Shown: piece by piece, positions 26,706-41,028 of the stretch | Layout of the letters: the number at the start of each line of letters is the position of its first letter | How positions within the stretch are numbered: the first letter of the stretch is position 1 | From: Trochalopteron elliotii | Lineage: Eukaryota; Chordata; Aves; Passeriformes; Leiothrichidae | Direction: 5' to 3' | Assembly (NCBI GenBank): GCA_024734555.1 | Contig: JANPWX010000028.1 | Span: 3,674,516 to 3,738,515, forward strand | DNA: 64,000 nt | The notes under the pieces: generated by a model | What the model was told of the DNA's origin: nothing | The model's database searches: none | Seen by the model: the letters and a program-made list of their open reading frames with translations, nothing else | Position numbers and translations under genes: made by a program

Positions 26706-29700
26706 ATTACACTTCCCCCAATCCTTATGCCTTAAGTAGATTGCTGAGATTATTTTCCTGTATAAGTAGTACTCTGACTTTTTACACATAGATACATCCT
26801 GTCACTTTAAAACTACACACCGTTCAGTGGCAAAAATACAGGAGATGGGAGCTGGTTGGTTATAGTTTGTTTCAATTAGCTTTAATGTTGCATTGGTCCA
26901 GATTATTTCAATTAAAAGCCTATTCGGTATTCTTATTCAGATAACATTTTTCTTTGTATTTTATAAGGCAATATTTGCATGCATGTGAGGCAATTTTCTG
27001 AACACCTGCATTGCCTGCACCTACCCCAGTCTCTTCTGTGTACACCTCTTATTTCTTGTGTGCTCCGGTGGCCTAAGTGTGTTTAGTTGCAGTCTCTGAT
27101 TCGGTCATTAGATGTCCCTGCACACTTGGTAGGATTCTGCACAAGGTGTAGTCCATGGTAAACAACATAAAGCTGAACTAGGTCAGTTCTGGGAAGTCTG
27201 CTTGTTGTATTTATGCTTGATACTATCCTGTTAACAGATCTCCTCTTTAAGAAGGCCTGTTGTTTACTGTTTTGAAGATGCAATCCAGGTGTTTACATAT
27301 CCAGAAATATCAGCTAGCTAATCCCAGTTCAATAGCATCATTCCTTCTATTCAGTAGGACAAGATGCTGTTGACTGTCCTTTAAGTCCACTCTTGCAGTT
27401 TGTCCTGTTTAGACTAATGACAATTAAAGATCCAATTGACTTGTTCCTGTGCCATAAGCATATTTGTACTTTCCCTCTAAATTTGTGCCTTTGTACAGCT
27501 CTGGCATTTGCTCTCTACTCATTTTCCTTATGCAATATGCAGTCTCTAGAAAAATGAAGTAATTTCTGTGGGGAAGAAAACCTTTTGGTTTCCTTGTAAG
27601 TAGTTTCTGTAGGGATGAAAGCCTGTTGATTTTCTCATAAGCTGTGGTTTCTCATTAGATGGGATTTCTGCACTCAGAAATTTTATAACCAATCCCCTCT
27701 CAAATTTAACTACAAATTAGTTAAGCCTTAAAAAAATTAGCAATAAATCTTAAAATACAAACTCAGGTGTAAAAAACTACACACTGATTCCCTTGAGACT
27801 ATAAATAACTTCAATAGAAGCACGAAATGCACAGTTAGAGTAGAACAGGCCTGTTTGCATTACATCAAAAGAACTGATATCACCTGTTCTATCAACAGAA
27901 GGAATGTATTTTTGTAATGCATGCAACAAACAGGAATATTCAGAATTGACCATCAGTATCAAAGTATCCATTCTGTATTTGTAGACGTGAAATAAATCTC
28001 ACAAAAAGAGGGGAGAAAAAGTGCTTTTCTTCTCTATCAGGTGGCAGATGGAAAGAGTGCTGTACAATATTGTTATATTCCCTAGTGCTTCAGTAGCTGT
28101 CATTAAATTTCACAAAGTCTTTTTATATTATGAAGCGGAACTGTATTCAGAGGCACCAGAATTCCCTGATATTAAATGTTTTTCTCTGTAAAGAAATGTC
28201 TGTAAATGTAACAAAAACAACAACTGTAGAAACTATTCTAATTGCTTTCCTATAGTACTGAAAGAAATGATGGCACTTTGATGAGAAGTTAAACTCTGCA
28301 ATTTAACGAATATGCGTATTCTTATTTTTTCACTTACATTGTTTTAGGTGTTGTGAACATGCAGGACTGTGTCAGTTTCCCCACCCTCAACAACCACCTC
28401 AGCAAAAAGATTTTTAGTGAGCCTTTTACTCGCTGCTCTTTTCACTATTTTTAAGTTCTGTATAATATGACGTAAGTAAACTACATATAAAAGAGGTTCT
28501 GAGAAAGTAAGTGTCATGATACATTCTCATTCTAAATTTGCACCAACCTCTGCAAAAGTCAGATGCATTTGGATTCTAGTGTAAAAAATTTTAAGATGTC
28601 TCTGAAACTACAGCTCACTTTTACAATCCAGTCACAATCCAGAAAAATACAAATTGAGAATCCAAACCAAATCACTAGTTTGTCTTAGCATCCTATTTAT
28701 ACTATGTCTTTGCCAGTTATTTATCATTCTAACTTATTTATCATTTGCTACTTATTAATCACCTATCATTCAGATTTCTACCTCTGTAAATCATAGCAGA
28801 CAGTCAAAAAAAATCTAATACATGTATTATGTTGAAGTGGAAAACTATGAACATAAGAAAGGAATGCACACAGGGCTTTAGTCAGACAAACACATGCATG
28901 TAAGCTACACTCTGCTCAGAAGTTGATTCAGTAGATTTTATGAAACTGATCATGTGCTTTAAGTCAATGATATATCATTTTGTAGAAATCAAGCCAAAAC
29001 CATGATGGAATCAAGTCCTCTATACACAAGTACACTTGGGCAGACTAGCTACAGGACCCTTCAGATTATAGCTCTCCATCTGTTGTGTGTTAATGGGAAT
29101 TAGAATAAGGCTAATTTAAGAGCTGAAAGGCAATGCACTTTCACTAAAAAAGCACAAATCCAGTCTACTAAGACGGTTACAAGAAGACTCAGTAATGCAA
29201 ATATAAGATACTTATCTGCTCTTGCTGGATCTGTGCAATTTTCTGGAAGGAGAAGCTTTCTTCCCTTTCAGCAGAAGCTCTGTCTTCAGTCTCTGCAAGT
29301 TTTCAGAAGAACTGTCTGCACTCATATCTGAGTTCTATAGAAGAAAATTATTAAATCCCATATGGGACTTTTCAGTTAGTTTTACAAAACACTTAAACTG
29401 ACAACTATTCTACAGCACACTGTTCTTTGTGGAAAGTAATATAATTTAATGAATGCAATAAAATTAAGCATGTAACATAATTCACAGCAATTTAAATTTA
29501 TGTGCCATTAACTGCTTTCCTGCAGAAAAGCAAAATATAATTTGAAAACATTTCTCCTCCATTGTGACTAAAGACCTAATTTGGAAGTAATGATGATGCA
29601 TTACAGAAACATTTCTGTACTTTTTGGTAGGCTCTATAATATTGAATAAGGAGCTCTGTATCTTTGCTTTATGCTTCTCAATCATCCTTGTGGTGATAGC

Positions 29701-30268
29701 CAACACTTTGTCTGACATAAACAAGTAAATCACTTATACCTAGGTCTAGGTATATGCAATCAGCATTTTTCCTCACAGTGAATTCCATTTTTATCCAATC
29801 TGCTCTCATGAAGCAAGCAGCACACATGGCTCCAATGCAGCTTCTACTAATCCAGTAGTGAAATGTTTTTATTCATCAGTTTTACTTATTTCATTGTTTT
29901 GCTGTGAAATTTGCTGGGTATGTTTCCAAGGTACATGAGGAAATCAATGTCAAAAGTCTCACTGGGAGAATTCTAATGCATTTGAAATTTTTTACCATGA
30001 TACTTAATCTATTTTACCTTCATTATCAGGAATCTTGTCACATACATGATAAGACTTTGTTACTGCATTAGAAAATTGAATACTGATAAGAGGATATTAT
30101 ATATGACAAAAATTTGATCAGATTGTCATATTGTAGCAGAACAGAAGCCAGTTTCTAGATTCAAAGAATTACATTATGGAAGAACATGGAGTACACTAGC
30201 TCCTTTTCATAGCTGGCACAGGAACACTGACAGTGGTCCTATTCATGGATTTGTAAAGTATATGTAAG

Positions 30269-30320
30269 ATTGGAACTCAGGCACATCTGAGTTCCAATGC
30301 AGAGGCAATCCCTCTGCATT
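30269..30320. repeat. Two abutting perfect inverted repeats (12-bp and 10-bp arms)
   Basis: First: ATTGGAACTCAG (30269-30280) and CTGAGTTCCAAT (30287-30298) with a 6-base loop. Second: AATGCAGAGG (30296-30305) and CCTCTGCATT (30311-30320) with a 5-base loop. The two share the bases AAT at 30296-30298. No mismatches in either stem. Confidence 0.9.
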
Positions 30321-33300
30321 CCTCTTTCCTGGTTTTGAAAAGTTCTAGGATATTTTAGGTAAAAATTGTGTCTGTTTCCTGAGTGCTTATATATAGCATT
30401 ACATTCCATTGCTTTCTATCATTTCTATTTTTCTCATTGCTATTAAGTGCTTGCTGCTACTGGACCTCCTATTTCTTCTATCTCTGTTTCTTCCTCATGA
30501 TCCAATTTATTTCATCACAACATCTGCATTCCAACTTCTTTTTATTTTGTAGTTTTGTTGGGGTTTTTACCCTTGCTTTTATATTATTCTTCTGAATGAA
30601 AACCTGGTCATCATGAGGGATTTTTCCTAATCAGAGTGTGGTTTTTTTCTAATCATTTCCATAACTCCAAGAACTCATTCTTTTAATCTGTGCAAATTAA
30701 CTTCTTGTTTCTGACCTTCATTAGTCCCAACTTGTTTGGAAATTTTATTGACAGATAAGTTATACTTTATAGCACCGAGTTTAAAAAAAATACACAGTTT
30801 TTCTCAAAAATGGCCACTGATGTCTTCATATTCTAACAGTGTCAGAGTTTCTGTGAAAGTGAGCATCTCACCCTTAAATCCTTTCTCTGGCATAAAAAAC
30901 GTCCCACATTTTTGTTGGCCGAGTAGCTGTGACAAATGTCTGTATCCAAATCCGGATAGGAAATCCTGAAACTACAGTCCTGGAAATACCAGCACGGGAA
31001 ACTGCCCCTCTTAACAGTTAGAAAGTCTGAATATCAACAATTTGTATTGCACCATGCCCTATATATCTGACCTGAAACCCTGACCTGGAATTCGGATCAT
31101 CCAGAGACATCCCACAAGCATATCCATGGAAGCTCTTAGAACACACAAAAAAAAGTTGCTTAATGAGTACTGCTCTGTTTTCAAATCAGCTGTCTGGTTT
31201 GCATTACTACTAAGGCACAACAGTATCAGTTCAGGAATTTTAGCTTAGTGAAGTATTCTCTTGGATTGTTCCTAAGGTGTTGGATTTCCCAAAATAGTTA
31301 AATCTTTCCAGCCAAGAACAGACAGTCAACTTCAACACTAAGATATACAGACAGGTTTTTCACGTATGAAAAGGATAAAATGGGGAAAATATATGGAAAG
31401 AAAAAAAGAAATAATATGAATTTGACAGTCAAGGTAGGACAGAATGTTGTTTTTGCCTCACTCTTGTAAGTTTAGACAATTATATGCCTATCACATTCCT
31501 AGGATAAAGCCAAAATCCTATCAACAGAATTCCTACAGAGCAAGACCTTTTGACTGATGAATGCCTCAAAAGTATTTGAGCAAATGGGCCCCATGTAGAG
31601 CCCACAAATAATTTTCAGAGAAAAGTCAGGTCTCAGGAACGCAGGAACGTTTTTACATGTCATGACCACACTTACTCATGTGGAGACTCAAGGGCAAGAC
31701 AAGACAGATTCTAAAATCCTGCATGGGCTTCCAGTGAGAGATGCTAACCTGGGATTTCATTTGTTCTGTACATTAAATAAGGATGACCATGCTTGTTTTA
31801 AATTAGGTAATTAAGTCACTGTTAAAAAGTTAATATGGAGCTTTGCACTGCCTGGCTGCTTAATTTTTTTTCTTGTCTCTCTTTTCTGAGCAATGCTCAG
31901 TGTGTGCTGCTACAGCTTCAACACTAGCTGCACATAAACACAGATGGACTTTTGGAACTGCTATACAAGTTACAGAAGTTCTCAAAAATGCACATTCAAA
32001 CTGAAAATAGAGGCATCTGTGGTAAATGGAGGAAACACAGGGCAGTGACACCCCTCCAAAGACACTGCTCTTTTTCTTCCATCCCAAGTTATTCAAGCTG
32101 TTTGAGGAGCTAAGATAACATCGAGTCCTCACATGTGAAGATAGGTTAAAGAGACCTGTTTGTTTTAAAGTGCTGGTCTAGAAAATTCTCCTGGAACATT
32201 TCCATGGAATCTAGCATTCAGGAAAGCATCTGAGCCCAAAAAAAGCTTTCAGCCTGATGAGAATGTGAGCAGTTTCACAAAAAATACCTTTATGCAGAAG
32301 CAGAATCCCAAACAGATCTCAAACAGACAGCAGTAAAGCAGCTGCCACTAACACCTTCAAGACATGACAAGAGCAACCTCCGATGACCTTCAAATATAGT
32401 GTGATAGTAGCATTTATTTGTTTCCAGAGTGTTTATGAAAGTAGGGCTTGTACAATACACACACAGCATCCCTATTCCACAACAGCTTCTTATCTAAATA
32501 GACAGATAAGAGCTAGAGAGAGGATTATGCACACAAACAGAGCAAGAGGAGTAAGAGCTGACAAATTTCATGTCAGTTCACCTACTTTTGTTTATTTGTC
32601 CTTTGGGCAGAGTTTAATTAGTAAAGGATTACTTGACAAAAAGACAGAGGACAGGGCAGATATTAAAGATGGCCAGAGGGAGGGAGGAGAGGCAGAAAGT
32701 CTGGAGTGGGGCTGAGCTCAGAGTCTGTAAGAAATGAAGCTCAGGAGGCTGCAGAAGGTAGCTGCATGGCACAGGGCAGCACTGTTCCTAACTGGAACTG
32801 TAAAAAGCAGTCAGATGTCTATGTGTGAACTGTTTGTGGACAGAGACACTACCCTGTCTTGCCTCTAACAAGTGCATAGCACAGAGGCAGCTCTGAATTG
32901 GTAATAAGGACACACAGTCAGTGTGTCTCACATAGGTATGAGGCTATACAGAAAAGCTGCTGGTTTTAATTTCTTCTGTGCCATAATCAGCCCTGAGCGG
33001 GCTCCTCCAAAACCATTTGTCTGGCTGATCATCAGTGTGATGCAAAAAGTTGCTAAATCCCAGAGAGGGCCTATTCTTTGCTGTCGCAGGCCAGAATGAC
33101 GAGGAATCCCAGTTCAGTGCTCAGTTCTCTCAGGGGTAAGGTGAGAGGAATGCACATAACACATTCTCTTCCATCAGCACTGAGCAGAGCACCAGGCTCA
33201 GCTGACAACAGAGCCTGGTTTCTGAAGCCTGCATCCTCCAGGGATGGCCCTCACTGCACTGAGGCATGAAGAAGCTGGGGGCACTGTGGGAACCTGAAGG

Positions 33301-34610
33301 TAGCAATGATGACTGAGAAACTGAAATTAAAAAGATGTCTGAAAACAAGCTAAATAAACCCTCAGGTTAACACAATCTTCTGGGAGGTAGAAAGAAGGTA
33401 CACTGCAGTTGCTTATTTTTTCCTAATAAAAGGTAAGCCATTTGACCTTCTAAATTAATTCCCTGGTAAATTTTGAAGACAGGAGCTACTTGTATATTGC
33501 TGTAGCCATCAGTGAAATGCTGAGGGAAAGATGGAGGAACTGCCAGTGGATGGTGGTATTGTATAAGATAAAAAAAGTAGTTTCTCACTTCTTACCTCGC
33601 AGTTATCTACCAAGGGTAGCTAATAAACACAATAATCCTTCACTCCACTCTCAGCTTTCAAAATAATATACCATAGTGGGCTGGAAAGCAACTTCAGGCT
33701 GAGACACAGAGGAGATGAGAAAAATGCAGAAAGAAGCAGAATGAAATTAGGATAGAATGAAACAAGAAGGTGAGAAAGCAGATGGCAACATGGGGAAAGG
33801 AGACCAGACGAGAGGCCAGATGGTGACCAGGGGAAAGAATCAAAAAATGGTACTTGGACAAATAATTGGTAGGAAAATATGATTTTTTTTTAAAAATGGA
33901 TACAAAATATCAATCAAAGACTGAGAATTTAGGGGTTATTCTGGACTGAAAGGAAAAGAAAATGGGATTTGTGTACAACAGATTTTCTTCTCAGCTTCTC
34001 CCTTCCTGCCAACCATATGCCCCATCAGTGCATCTCAGGACGCAGGTTTTACACTGGAAGTAACTTAACCACTACTGATCCTATATTGCAAAAATATTTT
34101 TTAACTCCCATCCTGTTACTTTGATGAATTCTTGAATTCATTCCTGGGGAAGGGTCATCTTTAATTGAGAATTTGCATGTACAATGTTGTTTGAAATTTT
34201 GAAGCCTATTTTAGGAATCACAGAATGAATGATGATAGAAATATAAAAATCTGATAAAAATAATATAACAGTATAGTATTATATAATAATACAGTAATAA
34301 AAACAAGTTATTAACACCATTTCTAACAATGTACAAAATTTTGCCTCATCACAGAATTCTGCTCCAGAAATGAAAAAATTCTATAATTTTTTTCCTATTC
34401 AGACTAAACGTTTTCTTCTTTGAAGTGTAATTCAGCTTCCTAGACTCCTAATTGTACATGGAATAATTCTTTCTGCTGTGTACTGTACTCTAAAATCTTT
34501 GTGTGTGAATATATCTGCCACATCAAAGAACCCCTTTGAAAATACTGTTTGGAGCTGGATGTATCTTATAGAGGCCCTGCAGTAATCTGAAGTGCTGCTC
34601 ACTATGAGAG

Positions 34611-34965
34611 TGTCATAGAATGGCTGAGTGAGCAAGGGGCTTGTGCTGATCACGTTGTCCAACCCCCAGGAAGACCAGGGTTAGCTAGAACAGGCTGCTC
34701 AGTTGAGTTTTGCACATTTCCAAGCATGTAGACTTTACAACCTCTCTGGAGACCACTGTCCCAGTGTTCAATCATTCTTATATTAAAAAAGTCTGTTCAA
34801 AGAGAATTTATTATATTTCAGTTTGTACCCACTGCCTCATATCCTTTTGCTTGACAACACTGGGGAGCCTGGTTCTGTCTCTCTACTCCCTCTCATCAGG
34901 TATTTTTAAATGTTGTTAAGATTCCCCCCTGAGTCATGTCTTCTGAAAGCTAAACAATCCCAGCT
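34611..34965 (-). mobile_element. CR1 LINE, 3'-terminal fragment
   Basis: On the + strand it starts CATAGAATGG (the reverse of the CR1 terminal octamer ATTCTATG). It continues with TTGTCCAACCCCCAGG, CATGTAGACTTTACAACCTC, a CCCAGTGTTCAATCATTCTT block and ends near GCTAAACAATCCCAGC, all in the order of the CR1 3' UTR and ORF2 end read backwards. About 350 bp, 5'-truncated. Confidence 0.85.
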
Positions 34966-35515
34966 GTATTCAGCATGCAGAGTAATACATGTATAATACA
35001 TTTGGCCTTGCAGAATAGCACACTGAACTGTAAACACTTCCAGACATACAAATCTGCAAGAAGGAAAAAAAACCTGAAAGTGAGCGGTAACTGACATCTT
35101 CACAGAAAAACAAGGTCACGACCTCATTAAATTATACATGACAACTTCGCAAGCTGGTTAATGAAAGTGAAGAGGCAATTTTTAAGTGTGAGAACAACTT
35201 TATAATAACTACTTTTGGAACAAATAAAAAAATACCCATCCTCACACAAAACAGCCAAAAAATATTCAAAATTTTTCTTTTTGGAGGGGACACTGACTAA
35301 GAACTCATCTAATTGATATTTCTCTTAAAGCTTTTCAATATCAAAATATCAAAATGAGAAAGTGCAATTGAGTAATAAAACCAAGAACTATAGCATGGTT
35401 TTAAAGAGAGAAAATGTCTCTATGCCCCTATTTTGCATCAGCTACATTTCCAAAAATGCAGCTACAAGATGCACATAAAGCCCCTTTGGCTCAGAGCCCT
35501 TCAGAAATAATGGAA

Positions 35516-35551
35516 AATAATAATAACAATAATAATAATAATAATAATAAA
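35516..35551. repeat. (AAT)n microsatellite
   Basis: About eleven AAT units with one AAC interruption near the start. Confidence 0.9.
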
Positions 35552-38547
35552 ATTCATTTAACAGTGCAAGACAAGGTAACATAGGATACAAGGAACAAAG
35601 CCTGTTATAAGAAATGGCAATGTCACACTCGTAATATTATAATAGATGAACCATAAGGGAACCTATTGGTGGCAAGAACAACAAAATTAATTTTGTGAGA
35701 TTCCATGGAGGGAACCAGCAGCAACAGTACTGGGAAAACCAGCTTCTGCACATACACAGAATCCATAATGTAAACAATGATAAGCACGATACCCTCAGAC
35801 ACATGGAGATAGGATTCCATCAAAAGCATAAAGCAATCTTGTCAGAAGAGAGGTAAATACTTGTGCAGTTGACAGACAACCTGCTTCCCGACTTTGCAAC
35901 TTCGTCAGAAGAGGTTTTACACAGCATTTCTCTGAGTTCAAACACAGTAGATTACTGAAAGCAACTGAAGGAAAAACACCAACAGTACACATAATGGTAG
36001 TGTTTAAATTATTTTAAAATTCTCCAAGCCTTGCCAGGCCTAATTAAAGGCAATCTCCACACTATTTCTTATTTTCCTATATTTTGTTTAAAAATATTGG
36101 AATTAAATTTTTATATTTATTTCTGCTGGACTATGAATTGTGACAGCCACTAACTTTGTTAATGACAGCTATCACCACACATATAGATCAGGAAGTTTCA
36201 GGTCAGGTCCTTAAGAGTCCTGCTGACTGCCACCTGTCCCTTTCAGAAAACAATAGCGACACCCATCCCCTCCTGAAAAAGAAGATTAAGAAACTCATAG
36301 GTAAAAAATATATACCATTTCCACAATAAAGATAAATTTCCATACATTTGCATATATTTTTATATCTCTGGGTAGGTTTTTAATTTCTCTCCGTCTAACC
36401 ACAGCTTCAGCAGCACACAACCCTGGAGCACACATCAGGGATTTTGCAAGGCCTTTCCAGAAGTTCCTTGCTACCAGATCAGTCTTGTGCACAGGAAATA
36501 CAGTCATTTCAGACTTCACTCTCACATGGTAAATGTAGAAAGTAAAACCCTGATGAACAAATGCAGATGCTGTGGATGACAAAGAATAGTTACAAACTGT
36601 GAAAGAAAAGAAGTGAACATTGCTAGGCTAAGCAAGAAAGAGTAACTATTATCTTACAGTCAAAGAGGGAAAAACTAAGCTAGTGTAAAGATACAAGCAC
36701 ATGTAGTACTTTAGATATCTCCCTTCTTGCCTTCTCTTTCACTGCTAAACATCTCCTATTACCGTTAAAAGAAACTGAGCTACCAGCTTTCTTCTGTTTA
36801 GAGAAAATATCTGGCAAAAGATCCCATCTCTGCAGGCTTTCTTCACATAAAGAGACATATTTGATAGCTTCATTTCTTTAAAGTTGATAACTACAATGTT
36901 CAACTTAATTTGCTACCCTGCTGAGGACAGTCTTGTGAACAGTAAATCTATCAGTTACTCTATCAGCTAATCTGGAAAGATCCTCTCCCAGCATCAAGAG
37001 AAAAGCAACACGCCAAGCAGAGAAGAAACATGTTTCAGTTCCTTATGATCGCCCATGACAGAAGCTTAAGGCAGCCCCAGGAGTAACAGAAGGTTGTGTG
37101 CTGGTATGCCAGCAAGCGAACGATAATCTCTTTGAGCAGATGTACTGTAACCTTTATCTCCATTGACTGGAATCTAGTGGTCAGCCTGCTGTTTTGCTGC
37201 TTACTAGGAAAAAAAAATCATTTTATTTCCATTTAGATGTTAGAAAATACCAAAGAAAAGTCATATCACTATCAACATGAGCGTTGTTTGTTTATCAGTG
37301 ATCATCCTAAAGCAGGCTGAGGTATTTTCCTCATAATTATGCTGAATTGCTCAATCACTACCATGCTTTTTTCATACCCTTATCTCCCCTGTCATACTAA
37401 ACAGCATCTAAGTACATTAATCCTTTTAAGAGTGTACAGTGTAAAAAAGTTCCAGAAGAAAGCAGAGGTAATGGGGTCAAGCAGTCCTCAGAGATACACT
37501 GACTGGTAATTCATTGTGTAAAGGTAGGCACACAATACTTCTTCCTCTTCTAACTGATAAGGGGTTCTAGGACTTCACAGCTGTGATAGCAACAGCATAA
37601 CAGCAAAGATTCTTGAAGGCCCCAAAGAAACCTGGAGATATTTTTTGATTGCAGAAGTAGTCTAAGGTTATGTTCATGAAAGGCAATGAAGAACTGCATC
37701 CATGTTCAACTTTGTGTTCAGACAACATGTGTTCCAACCTGCTTCAATTTTGGCTTCAGACTACAATTCCACCATGGTCTCTGCAACTGCAGAACAGCAG
37801 AACATCAGGCTCCTTTTTTTGGAGGAGAGAGGTGTCACAGATAACAGACGAGTTTGCTTTCAGCCTGAGCAGTAAGCTTGACTTTAATGGAAAGTTAATC
37901 TGAGTTAGGGACTACAGCTCAGTGCCTAAAGGTAGACATGGATGAGATCAAAGACTCAGTTAATCTACTATTTTATCTGTGTTTATGGCAAATAAATGGA
38001 TAAAGAAATAATGCAAAGAACAGGAAAGCAAAAGTGACCCAGTTCCCAGCTTGCCTTCAGTGCATTTGACTGATTTTGTGGAATCCAATTTTGCTGCAAC
38101 TGGAAGAGCTTGTGTATCCCCTTCCCAGATGGTTTTACTATTCAAAAATGGTGCAAATTCCTTCTTATTCTTAAAGGAGGAAAAGTTTTATAATATCATA
38201 ATTAAATTGGAAATTATTTTGTCTCAGCAAGCTGCCAAGGCCAAAAATATAAAAGCTCATGAAGAAGGCAGGCAATAGATGCCTGAAAATTAAATTGGGT
38301 ATTTTCCTCTTCTTTCTGCCATCTTACAAGAAAAATTGAGTCATTTAATCATTCTCTCAACCTTTATGTCACTTGTCTTTCAGGACAAAGATTTCAAGGC
38401 TTGGTAATATTTCCTTATAGGGAAACCCTTCCATTCTTCTGATAACTTTCACCATCTCATTCAAATTTCTAGTCTTACGAGGCACTGATACTGATATTGC
38501 AGGACAAGAGTATGACACACCATTTCATTTTTTAAAGAATTTTCCTT

Positions 38548-38692
38548 TCCATTTTATCCCTGCAGATCAGGAGGCTGAGAGACAAAGTCTTGATTTGGCC
38601 AAATTCAACAGCAGAGAAGGGACCAGAAGAATCCAGGTTTCCTCATTTTAAATCAGAAGCCTGAAGCTCTGCCCAGTGTATGTTGGTTGCTA
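38548..38692 (+). mobile_element. MIR-like ancient SINE relic
   Basis: CATTTTATCCCTGCAGATCA, GGAGGCTGAGAGACAAAGTC, GATTTGGCCAAATTCAACAG and AATCCAGGTTTCCTC run parallel to MIR from its ATTTTACAGATGAGG core through CTTGCCCAAGGTCACACAG to the 3' part. The spacing is preserved over about 140 bp. Confidence 0.5.
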
Positions 38693-39984
38693 AGCATCTA
38701 TCTGGCTCTTATGAAAATGGTGAATACCACAGAAAGGCTTGAGGGTATTTAAAACTTACTTCAAAATTTTATATCTCCCCTTCCCCAGGGTGAGGGGAGT
38801 CAGGTAAATGCAGTACAGAAATTTAAGGAAAAGAGTTGGCTAGACCACTAGAGAAATTACTCAGGGTACAGAAATTACCTGAAGTACAGCGAAGATGGTA
38901 TAGACTCTTATGGTTTAAAATACGACTTCCTTTTATCAGTAACATGACTTAGCTGGCACCCTGATTTACATTCCTAGATAGGGTACCTAAAATTCAGCAC
39001 TGTGCATCACAACTTCTGGGTCATCTTGATGTGACAACATCTGGAGCCGCAGACTTACCAATAATTTAAAACAAAGGTCTTCTGAATGGAGTCCTTTAAG
39101 GCCTAAACTGACTTGATTTTTCTTTTTTTTTTTTGCAACCAAAGGAAACAGCTTTAGTTGTATTTAAACAGCCTATCAGTGATTATTCTAGGTATGTGCA
39201 GTAATGCACTCAGATGACCAGTAATAAGTTGAATTTAACCCATTTGTAATCACTTATCCTGGGTGAATGGATATTTTGGCACCCACTTTTGCTCTTGTCA
39301 TGTCTGGGTTGTATATTTGTGATGCACTACTGAATTTCAGTAGAATTTTTTAATCACCTTTTTAACAATATATAATTATTGTTGACAGCAAACCAACTAG
39401 AAGAAACACTTCTAGATTAATTAATAGTGACCTATAATTAAACTCTGCAGTACTTAGAGATGGAGTGGTCCCTAGATAATATTTCTTTAGTTTTAATGAG
39501 TGTTTATCATTCTTGTTTGCTTCCCTTGTGGCAGTTATCAAGGTTAGTTACAAAATTTCTTAATTAAATGGAACTACATAGAAGGTACTGCCTTAGCAGA
39601 AAACAGCTTGAAATATTCATGATTTAAGCACAATCTCCAAGTATGCAAACTCGTGGCCTACAAATTTTTAATCATAGTTTTCCTATAGAGCTCAATCTTT
39701 TCCTTAAGTCCTATCTTGACAGTGAAAACAGTGCCATAATTTAGGATTGTTCTTGTTCCTTTATCTCTGAAAGATAAGAATGTGTTATTAAATGTCTGCC
39801 TTCTCCAACATGTGAATGGCTCAAAAATACACTTTCATAAGAAAGCTTTGATATAGGATTTCTGATTCCTGGCCCAGGCTTCACTAACCAGTTTCTAGAG
39901 TAATTAAGTAAATCTCTTTATTGCACATTTTCAAAATGTAGTCTGACAAATTAGATTCCTAATGGAATTAAAGGATCACATTCC

Positions 39985-40010
39985 TACCAAATTCCATATG
40001 GAGTTTGGTA
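39985..40010. repeat. Near-perfect palindrome, 13-bp arms, no loop
   Basis: TACCAAATTCCAT (39985-39997) and ATGGAGTTTGGTA (39998-40010) are reverse complements except at one position, centred on CCATATGG. Confidence 0.85.
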
Positions 40011-41015
40011 CCCAGAGTGCTCTGAGGAAATAATCTGCCTTTCACCAATTTCACATTCTCGAATGACACCAGAAATGGCAGATTCCACCACCCTGAGAAA
40101 AATTCTCTTTGCTTCCAATTGTTGCAAATTGAAAGCTGAAGTAACTAAAAATAAGGTAACATATGGGGGGAGCTTAATCTTTCAAATATAACACGCATAT
40201 AAATGTTTGTTAAAGTTTACCTAGTTCACACAGGTAATGCTTCTATGACTACACTATATACAATATGATTATTATATGTAAAACATGCAAAGATGCATAT
40301 TGGTACTGCTAAAGAATGATCCTTATATAATAAAAAAAAAAATTCTTCAATAAAAATCCTAATCATCTCCACTGTTGCTTTGCATTGTGCTGCTGGCAAG
40401 GTATTCTTAATTTATTTTGTTGAAACAATAAAATAATGTGCATGAAAGTTTATACACTTAAAAAAAGCAAATGTTGTCTGGCCATAGCCCAGTCTGCACG
40501 GTAGCTGGTCTGAGTAGTTAAAATCAGGCAATCTTGGAAAGGGAGGGAGGTTACCATTGTTTAAATCCTAAGTAAAAATAGAATACTGATTGGGTTCAAA
40601 TGAAGGTTGTTCTTAAAGTAACTTGTGCTTACAGATTCTTGCTGCCAATCTAGATACTTCTTATGTTAAAGCACTTGGACAAAAAATTTTTAAGGGGGAG
40701 AGACCATTAGAAATGCCTAGGTGGTAGCATTTTCAGGTGTAATGCAACAGTAAAAAAAGGTATTGGAAAATAAAAGGGTAACTATGGAACACTTACACAT
40801 GCCAATATGTAACCGGAATAGTTATCTGTGAAACTGGAGCGGAGCTGTTTGAGCAGTGTATTCAGTCACTGCCAATTCCTGGCCTAGTTAGAACTGCATG
40901 CTTGAAACACCGTTTCCCACCACTTTCCCTTTTCCTCCCACTATGCAGCACTTTCCCTGCCCCAGTCCCAGTTTGGCATCAGATTGTGCCAGCCCTGAAC
41001 ACTGCTGTTATTTAC

Positions 41016-41028
41016 TGCTGAGTCATCA
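41016..41028 (+). promoter_or_regulatory. Maf recognition element (T-MARE/AP-1 type)
   Basis: TGCTGAGTCATCA matches 12 of 13 bases of the T-MARE consensus TGCTGAGTCAGCA, which large Maf proteins bind. It lies about 715 bp upstream of the IMPG1 start codon. NRL (mammals) and MAFA (reported in chick rods) are Maf factors acting in rods, so a photoreceptor role is plausible, but a single site can occur by chance. Confidence 0.35.

Larger units (their letters stand above)
22466..34610. other. Intergenic, no gene seen
   Basis: Holds an ACT microsatellite, a MIR-like relic near 26.6 kb and the double hairpin at 30.3 kb. Open frames are short and unconvincing. No tRNA-like or other structured RNA gene was recognised. 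Confidence 0.55.
34966..41015. other. Intergenic, no gene seen
   Basis: Contains an AAT microsatellite, a MIR-like relic near 38.6 kb and a palindrome near 40.0 kb. It lies directly upstream of the IMPG1 promoter region and could hold distal regulatory elements that cannot be told from sequence alone. Confidence 0.5.

Noticed and set aside
39994..40001. CCATATGG as a possible SRF CArG box
   Set aside because: CArG needs six A/T bases between CC and GG; here there are only four.
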